Notes under the pieces: generated by a model
Database searches by the model: none
What the model saw: the letters and a program-made list of their open reading frames with translations, nothing else
What the model was told of the DNA's origin: nothing
Shown here: piece after piece, positions 56,863-64,000 of the stretch
Position numbering within the stretch: the stretch's first letter is position 1
Layout: each line of letters begins with the position of its first letter
Source of the DNA: Azadirachta indica
Lineage: Eukaryota; Streptophyta; Magnoliopsida; Sapindales; Meliaceae
DNA length: 64,000 nt
Direction of reading: 5' to 3'
Assembly: GCA_022749755.1 (NCBI GenBank)
Contig: CM040447.1
Coordinates: 7,710,545-7,774,544 of the forward strand
Program-made: the position numbers and the translations under genes

Positions 56863-59256
56863 TCATTTATTAAATTTACTCATTGATATTGATATTGATA
56901 TTGATACTGGTAGTAGTGAGTAGCAAAGCAATTGAGCAATTGCTACTGCTGAATGCTGACGATGATGTTCACGTTTCCAGACTCTTAGGGCCAATACAGC
57001 AATTGCTTACATGATAAGAAAAACAACGAGGCTCTTCACTTCACCCCACCGCTGACAATATCTGTTAATTTTTTGCACCTTTGTTGTGTCTTTTTTTTAT
57101 CTGTTAACAAAAAAAAAATTATGAATTAAAATTTCTTGTTTATCTAAAAAGAGAATTAATTAAAACTAATTGACTCACTGTTAATACATTCGAGTTTAAA
57201 TATAAAAAATTTAACTATGATATAAAACTTAATTAACATTAATATACGAAAGAACGATCCTCAACCAATTGGCTGAATGCCAAAAACATTGAGTTGAGTC
57301 CCATTATTTATTTAAGAATATTTTCTCAATTAAATAGCGAGGTAAACATTATTTAATCTAAGTATAGTGTGATCGATATATAAAAAATAAAATTATCTAA
57401 AAATTAATTTAAATAAATAAATTTCGTCGTACATAAATTATTTAGAGATAAATCGGTGTTAATAACCTATTCGCAAGAAAACGAATATATCAATATAAAA
57501 AAAAGATTAATATCGAAAGAACAAGTCTTTAAGATGCACAATAGTCAATTGCTTGTGGAAAGCAGTTATATTGATGTTACATTCAATAGAAAATTGCAAT
57601 TAATTTGGCAATTTATTGGGTTATGAGGTCAAGGCTTATGCTTTGTACAGTTGGGAAGTTTTCAGAAAAATCTTATTCAGGATGTGATCTCACACATGAA
57701 TAATGATGACCACGACACCTCTCTTCATGCACTCTTCACTTTATTTTATTTTCTTTTTAAAATTATGGGGTTTAATAATATTTTAAATCTCAATATTTAA
57801 GGTTTTAAGTTTAATTTGTGATATTTAAATCCGATACAAGTTAGAAGATTTAAATTTAAAATTTTAAGTCTATTGATTTAAAAAGAGAATTATCGTTAAC
57901 ACCTATCTTAATCTTTGAAGTTAAGGATTTAAAAATTTAAAATGGTAATTTGAAAAATATAATTCAGAAGTAAATAAAATTTTTACAAATCACAAAATAT
58001 ATAAAACATGTGTGTAGTTTTTGATTAGTAGGTGTTCTATCATATCATTCTTTATTAGTTCTTGATAAAGTTCAAGACTCCCGAGTTATAAGAAAAGTGA
58101 GAACTATTACACCAAATTTTGTTATTACATTGATAATGTCAAATTTGTCCTAAAATATTAGATACAAAATTTTTTTGGCTTATTTTAACCAATTTAAACA
58201 TATATTAATAATATCATGTGTTAAATAATAATTATTTTATTCCGTTATTAACATTATTGTATATCAATAATTGATACACTGAATGTCACATTAATTAAAG
58301 CATAAATTTTGTACATTAGTTGGCAATATATATATATATATGAGGAAGAATTGACAATTTTATAATTTTACGCTCATTTGCAGTCTATTAAAAATTTTAT
58401 GTACTTCTAACGGTTGAAATTAAATTTAACATATATATTAATTACAATACATTGATTATACATTAATTACATATGTCAAATTTAATTACAACAGTTGAAA
58501 GTGTATAAATTTTAATGATATATAATTAATATAAAAATATGTATAAAAATATGAAACTGCTAATCCATTATATATATAATCTTAATTTTATTATAAATAT
58601 GTACCTTATTCTAAATTCAAATTACTTATTAATTAATTAATTTTTATATAAAATTTTAATACATGAAAGTACTATATTTTCTATAAATAATAGTTAAGTA
58701 GTTTAATTTTATATTATGAATCTATTCAGTTTCTTTGGTTTTTTTTTTTTTTTTTTAAGTTGTACGATATAAAGAGAATTATTACAAAAATTAGATTTTA
58801 TAGTAATCATAGACTTAATTATTTTTAGAAACTAATAGTTTATTGATATAATATTATAATTAAGGAATCAAATCAAAAATTTTTATTCCGATTTTATTTA
58901 ATCAACGCATATTTTAATCTTGCTTGATTCTCTTCTGGCTCATACTTCACGTAAGAGAATTATTAGATTCCACTCAAAATACTAGTATTAACTAAAAATA
59001 AAATAAAAAATTTAATAAAAAAAAAACTCAGCCCTTAGAAACTTTGCATTATTGGATCAAATCATTGAATATGAAATATAAATAAATAAACAAACAAATA
59101 CATCACCGCAACTTCTGGAAAAGAAAATGCAAGAAAATTTGTTCTTCAAAAAAATAAAATTAATTGAAATCTGACAGAATAAACCCTTTACCTGCTCTAT
59201 CTATGTCAATCGGTGACATTTTTTTTTTAATTTTTCATCATAATTTTTTATACAGG

Positions 59257-59390
59257 ATGATAACACAGGTCCCCGGTTTTTTATATTTTTGTAAATAACA
59301 ATATACATGTTTATTTATAACAAAAATATACATTTTTATTTATAACAAATAGGTTCCTAACTCAATAACTCCGATTAAAATGACTTGAAA
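59257..59390. repeat. dispersed repeat copy
   Basis: GATGATAACACAGGTCCCCG, then an AT-rich stretch and AACAAATAGGTTCC, the family seen at 19392, 37523 and 46353. Within it ATATACATTTTTATTTATAAC-like units (each under 20 bases apart) are locally duplicated. Confidence 0.5.
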
Positions 59391-62348
59391 GGGCTAAGTT
59401 TTATACGTTAAATTAGTATGTTGTTTTTGGTTTAACTTGAAGTATAAATAGATATAAATATATAAGCATGAATGATGAATTTATTTTTTTTAATACTATA
59501 TAAATATAAACTCTTAAAATTAATTAATTTGATATATTATAATCTTATATATAATAATGAATAAATAAATAAGATATTTTTAAAATTATAATTAAAATAA
59601 ATTTATTCAAATATTTGTATTTAATCTTAAATGAAAAATTTTAACTGAATTTTATTCGAATGTAACTACTAAAACCCCTTTAAAATATATAGATAACTAC
59701 AACTGAATTGTAGACTGCATTTATAAAAAAATAAAAACAAGCAGGCAATGATATGGTGGTTGAAAAAATTTGCAAACACTACATGTGTATTGAAGTCATT
59801 TTATAAAGGTTAAGTACTTGTTTGTCACAAATACACAAAACTGTCTTTACTTGCAAGAACATAAGAAAAAAGGGATCTAAATGCTATTGTTTCCATTTTA
59901 TATTAAATAATAATTTCAGCAATTATTATGTACACTTTGTGTCAATTATTGGGTCCATAATGGGCCCCAGGCCCATAATATTTTCCTCTAAAAAAGCCGA
60001 ACATATAAAAAAGCAAGAGGAGAAAAATCAAAATCGAAAAAACGAATTTAGTAACCTACGCAACCAATCAAGGTTTGTGTTGTCATCATCTCATTGGTCC
60101 CACTTCCAACATTGCAATAATTCTCTTGTTTTCCAAGTGGTGACTTCTCATATGGCTAGCCATTTTTCATCTTTTCATCATTATTTATTTTTTACAATAT
60201 AAATTAATTATTTCTTTTGAATTAACTTTTTTATTTTTTATATGATTTTTTAACTTTTGTAATTTTATTGAGTGAAAAAGTAAAAAGGACTCTTGTAATT
60301 TCATTATCATCAACCATAACTAATTGTATATATACTTTTAGTTTCATTATCATCACTCATCACTAATCACTAATTTTACTATTAAATTAATAATTATCTT
60401 TATCAAATGTCCTTCTCCTCTAGAGCACTTCCTCGTTAGAAAATGAATCTCATTTGATCAATTTAATTAATATTTTAATGTTGCATTTTGAACTCGAGAC
60501 TATGACTTTTATTGTAATATTTAAGCCATGTATGTTACGAGATAGAATTACAAAATAATAAATATAAGTGTAAATTACTAAAACACTTAAACCATTATAT
60601 TTTTAAGGTAAAATACACAATAATATCATATATATTTTATTAAGTTTAATAAGAGTCTTTAAACAATTTATAAGTACGAGAACTTTAAAAATAAAAATTT
60701 ATCAAATATTTTAATGTAATGACTTTAAAACTAAATAGAAATATATACGTAAGTTTATTATCTTTTTATAGGTAAGAATATCGTATAATTTTACTATGTC
60801 ATAAAAAATTATTATTGTGGATTACAAGTTTTATGTATTATGTTTATGGGAAAATTGTAAGAATTACAAATTTAACAATATATTAATGCCACAAATCAAA
60901 AACCCTAGCACCACAAGATCTCAAAAGAAGATATGTTAGGTAAACAAGACGTACATGCCTTTGGAAATGGCACCTCAAGCTAATGATGTTAAATATGTCT
61001 ACAAAAAAATGAGCAATAGTGGCCAACAACCTTCAAAATTAATATCTTTACTCTATACAAAGAAGGGCACAATTTAAAATAACAACAAAAATGAGCAATG
61101 TGCTAAGAAAGTGTATGGCTATAAAGAGAGAGCAAGAGAATCCATTAAAATTTTGATGTGTAATAATTGATGTTTCCTACCAAAGGGAAAAGAGAGACAA
61201 AAAATTAGGGCAATGATGCCTTCAAAAGAAAGGTCTTTTGTGCACTCTTCAAAAGCATCATTGGGAGCTTAAAAAGTGTTTCCAAACACCAATTATATCT
61301 TTCATTTATTTTTGTGTCATTTTTATGGTATATTCAATTATATTAAGTTGCATTCCACGATTAATCTTTTCATTCTCTCACTACACTTTAAATTTCCTTA
61401 AATTTTTTAAGTATAAATCATAAATTAAAAAATTTAAAAATTATAATAAGGAATTAAAAATTATCGGATAAAATTAATGTATCGAAGATCTAGCCTTTTA
61501 TTTCTTTTTTTGGTTATTTATTTGACTGAAATTTTTTTGTCGATGGGAAAGACCCAAAATAAAGTGTTCGACCAAGAAGGATTAAGAAAAGATTTGGGAG
61601 AAATTTGAAGAAGTTGTTTCATTCATGTGATGATTGATTGGGTAAAAATTGTGAAATGTTACAATTTGTCCAAAACTATAGGTGAAAATCACCTTTCTAA
61701 TATGTAAAATCTTTTCTACAAACTCTTCTAGAACAAATTGACATGCAATCACTATATCACTTTACATAATCTTTTTTAATTATTTTTTTATTTTCACCTA
61801 TTCACTACATTCATATAACTATTATAAGATCTGTTTGTATAAAAATTTATACAAGTAATGTTATTATATTCTTTTTTATAAAAAATAAAAATAATAAAGC
61901 CAAGCTAGCTAGTCATAAAATGCCTTGCAACCTTAGAATAACATGATGAAATTTCGCGTGTATGAATATGTGTGTGTGTGTATTGTATCACATCTTACAT
62001 CTGTTGTGAAGATGAATCGAACAAATTTCACTCTTTTGTTGAGTAGACACAGTTTTTTTAAAGCAAATGTACATGAAGATGAAGGACACGGGTAAAGTCC
62101 TGATTTGAACAATATAAAAAATCAAATATTTTATATACTTTATGATGCATTTGGCAACCTGTTTCTCTCTTGCTTTTATCTCCTTAATTATTATAGAAAT
62201 TCATATCTCAAAAACAAATTATCACAAATTTGGTACAACAAAGCAGAGCCAAAACTCAGTGCTAAGCAATGGGTACATGAAAATCTCAAGAAAGAAACAA
62301 CATATTATATAACTTACTAGAAAGATGAAGAGCGCATACTAAACATGT

Positions 62349-62600
62349 TTAGTCAGTGCCAGTTGCCATCAGGAACTCTCCTTCACATACCAAATCGCCT
62401 CCGACATACGCCTTCCCTTCCATTTTTGCTATTCCAAATCGCTTTTGCAGCTTAACAAGTGTCATGCGCATGACCAAAGTGTCTCCAGCAATTACAGGCT
62501 TCCGAAACCTCACTTTGTCAATTCCAGCAAAGAAGAAATTGTTGCGGGAACCTCCCACTTCTGGTTGAAGCATAACCAAGCCTCCTACTTGGGCCATTGC
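62349..62600 (-). CDS. FabZ: 3-hydroxyacyl-ACP dehydratase FabZ, plastid (last exon only)
   Basis: The terminal exon is 84 codons with its stop, preceded on the minus strand by the acceptor CTACAG. It starts AMAQVGGLVMLQPEVGG and continues through FFFAGIDKVRFRKPV, AGDTLVMRMTL and RFGIAKMEGKAYVGG to EFLMATGTD. This is the hotdog-fold C-terminal half of plant FabZ, which removes water from 3-hydroxyacyl-ACP in plastid fatty-acid elongation. The codon before the acceptor should be the Glu of the catalytic VEAMAQ motif. The catalytic His lies in an earlier exon. No upstream exon was found in the next 1.4 kb, so the transit peptide and N-terminal half lie beyond the right edge after a long intron. 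The gene is partial because of the window, not broken. Confidence 0.95.
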   Translation of the reverse strand, partial: AMAQVGGLVMLQPEVGGSRNNFFFAGIDKVRFRKPVIAGDTLVMRMTLVKLQKRFGIAKMEGKAYVGGDLVCEGEFLMATGTD

Positions 62601-63807
62601 CTGTAGCAAGCGATTATTTTTCATTGATACTTAACAGCAGAAAATGTATCTTATTTACTGTAAACACAAATGAGTCGGAAGCAAACATAGAATCGAATCC
62701 AAGCAATTAAATTCTAGTGATTAGCAAAGTATTCAGAATAACAATTTAGTGGCTCAAGAAACGTTTAAAGGTTGCAAGCTGTAGAAAGCGGAAAAAAAAA
62801 TCCATATGTGGGAATAAGAAACTAAAGGATTTAGCAATTTCTCCAGCAAAGTGCCCAAGATCATGCAATAGTGAAAGGATCATATGGAAAATTATATCAT
62901 GACCGTTCTGGTCCAATTTAGAATAAGTTAGAACATTTCTTGAATGGTTTTCGTTGAAACCAAGTATTAATAAAACCAAAACAACAAAGCCTAAGCTGAT
63001 TAGCATTCCCTTTCTAGCATAAGTTGTGTGGAAAAGTAAGGCAGAGGCAAGTGTTGACAAACACTTTGGTTCTTGCATCTGCTTCTTCTTTTTCCAATTT
63101 AATGTAGGGAAAGGGATTCACAGCTCTAAGTATCCGACAAGTATAGAATAAATCCAACCTGTTTCCTTTAACAAAAGGCCTACCAACCATACCCAGAACG
63201 AAATAATTTGACCTGGTCATTACCAAGCCAATGTGACAAACGTGGATCCCACAACCACCCATAACAGGGCTCAGTAAACAACAGATTTAGATTTGGGTAG
63301 CCACTGAGTAACCAGTGTATTACTCCAGTTCAAAAACATTAAGAATGCACTACTATCGTTTTCAATAAACTGCCTGCCTGACAGATTTCCAGTGAAATAT
63401 GAGAACCTTGAATAAGGGTAAAGGGGCATATAAAAACCAAACAGAAACATATCACTTGGTGGTTCTGGTGAAAACACAATCAGAAGATTTAAGGTTTTCA
63501 GCAATAGTGAATACAAGTTTAGCAGAAATACGAGGTGGAGAAGAGAATTTCTCAAGTAACATGTAGATTAAGCATCTTGATAGACTCTTGTGGGTTAAAA
63601 TGTCAGATGAATAAAAAAATTACCACAACTACCCATAGAGCTTACTTAATACATGGAAGCACATTGACTTCAGAGATGAAACATATAAGACAGTACTGGT
63701 GAACTTTTTACTCTTTTATTTATCCATTATGCAGCAAAGAGATCTCCACATGGAAATCACCTATTAGATAAGTGCCATTTTCTATTTTCTATGTCAGCTG
63801 CCAACCA
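62601..63807 (-). other. FabZ intron (or further gene interior)
   Basis: I searched this stretch for the expected upstream exon sequences (encoding the HFPERPIMPGVLMVE block) on the minus strand and did not see them. The part at 62746-63262 is less AT-rich and open in two overlapping minus frames (see findings). Confidence 0.6.
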
Positions 63808-63927
63808 AGGCTTTGTTTGGGTTGCTGTGCTTTTGTTGTACTTATATGCTTTTGTTGTACTTATATTTGACATACAGTAATTTCACTTACTTTTAACTTC
63901 AAAACACCTTAATACCAAACAGAGCCT
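63808..63927. mobile_element. compact 120-base MITE with clear terminal inverted repeats
   Basis: AGGCTTTGTTTGG at 63808-63820 and CCAAACAGAGCCT at 63915-63927 are inverted copies matching at 12 of 13 bases. Inside, a 19-base unit (TGCTTTTGTTGTACTTATA) is perfectly repeated at 63828-63846 and 63847-63865. It is non-coding. No clear target-site duplication is visible, so the superfamily is left open. It probably lies inside the long FabZ intron. Confidence 0.7.
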
Positions 63928-64000
63928 AAATCAGTCAAACATTCCCAAGTATATTGCAAATTCAGATGGTTCTATGAATGGCTCAATTTCTCTGGTGATT

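Larger units (their letters stand above)
55384..62348. other. long gene-free spacer
   Basis: This begins in the promoter region of the FLZ gene and ends at the FabZ stop codon. It holds simple repeats (56495-56533, 56828-56860) and a dispersed-repeat copy near 59257. A GT microsatellite lies near 61968-61981. The frame at 59822-60202 (126 codons, +) is AT-rich and lacks features. No gene is supported. Confidence 0.6.

Noticed and set aside
59822..60202. 126-codon plus-strand frame
   Set aside because: No recognisable domain, codon use matches the surrounding AT-rich spacer, and there are no nearby gene signals.

Overview
The window is nuclear DNA of a flowering plant, almost certainly a core eudicot and probably a rosid. 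It is AT-rich with long gene-poor gaps. Its genes carry many short GT-AG introns, and the proteins are plant housekeeping and metabolic enzymes with the usual plant exon structures. I found no viral, bacterial or organellar segment, CRISPR array or complete autonomous transposon.

Layout. 1-7.5 kb is intergenic, with a degenerate tandem-repeat field (about 3.64-4.63 kb) and two oppositely oriented copies of one small repeat (5.6-6.3 kb). 7.5-8.6 kb (+) is an intronless TPR protein like TRAPPC12. About 10.1-10.3 kb (-) folds as a MIR169 precursor. 13.1-16.8 kb (+) is the plastid prephenate aminotransferase (10 exons, 470 codons rebuilt). 18.0-19.8 kb (+) is a NEN4-like DEDDh exonuclease (4 exons, 273 codons). 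22.6-26.3 kb (-) is a SULTR2;1-type sulfate transporter (12 exons, 656 codons) with a miR395-complementary site in its 5' leader. 29.9-30.0 kb (-) is a doubtful 58-codon gene. 31.6-32.1 kb (-) is a small plastid-type J-domain protein. 43.4-45.9 kb (+) is myo-inositol-3-phosphate synthase (10 exons, 510 codons). 54.2-55.2 kb (-) is an FCS-like zinc-finger protein. The right edge holds the last exon of plastid FabZ (-), whose upstream exons lie outside the window.

The genes do not form one pathway, but three themes recur. The first is plastid metabolism: PAT for phenylalanine and tyrosine, FabZ for fatty acids, and the J-protein. The second is nutrient-responsive small-RNA control: a miR395 site on the sulfate transporter and a MIR169 gene nearby. 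The third is the gene order, which looks like an ancestral, interleaved version of two Arabidopsis segments: the MIPS1-NEN4-TPR group on chromosome 4 and the FabZ-MIPS2-PAT group on chromosome 2.

Exon boundaries were worked out by hand from splice consensus, reading phase and family knowledge. Every multi-exon model closes in frame. Nothing was checked by database search.
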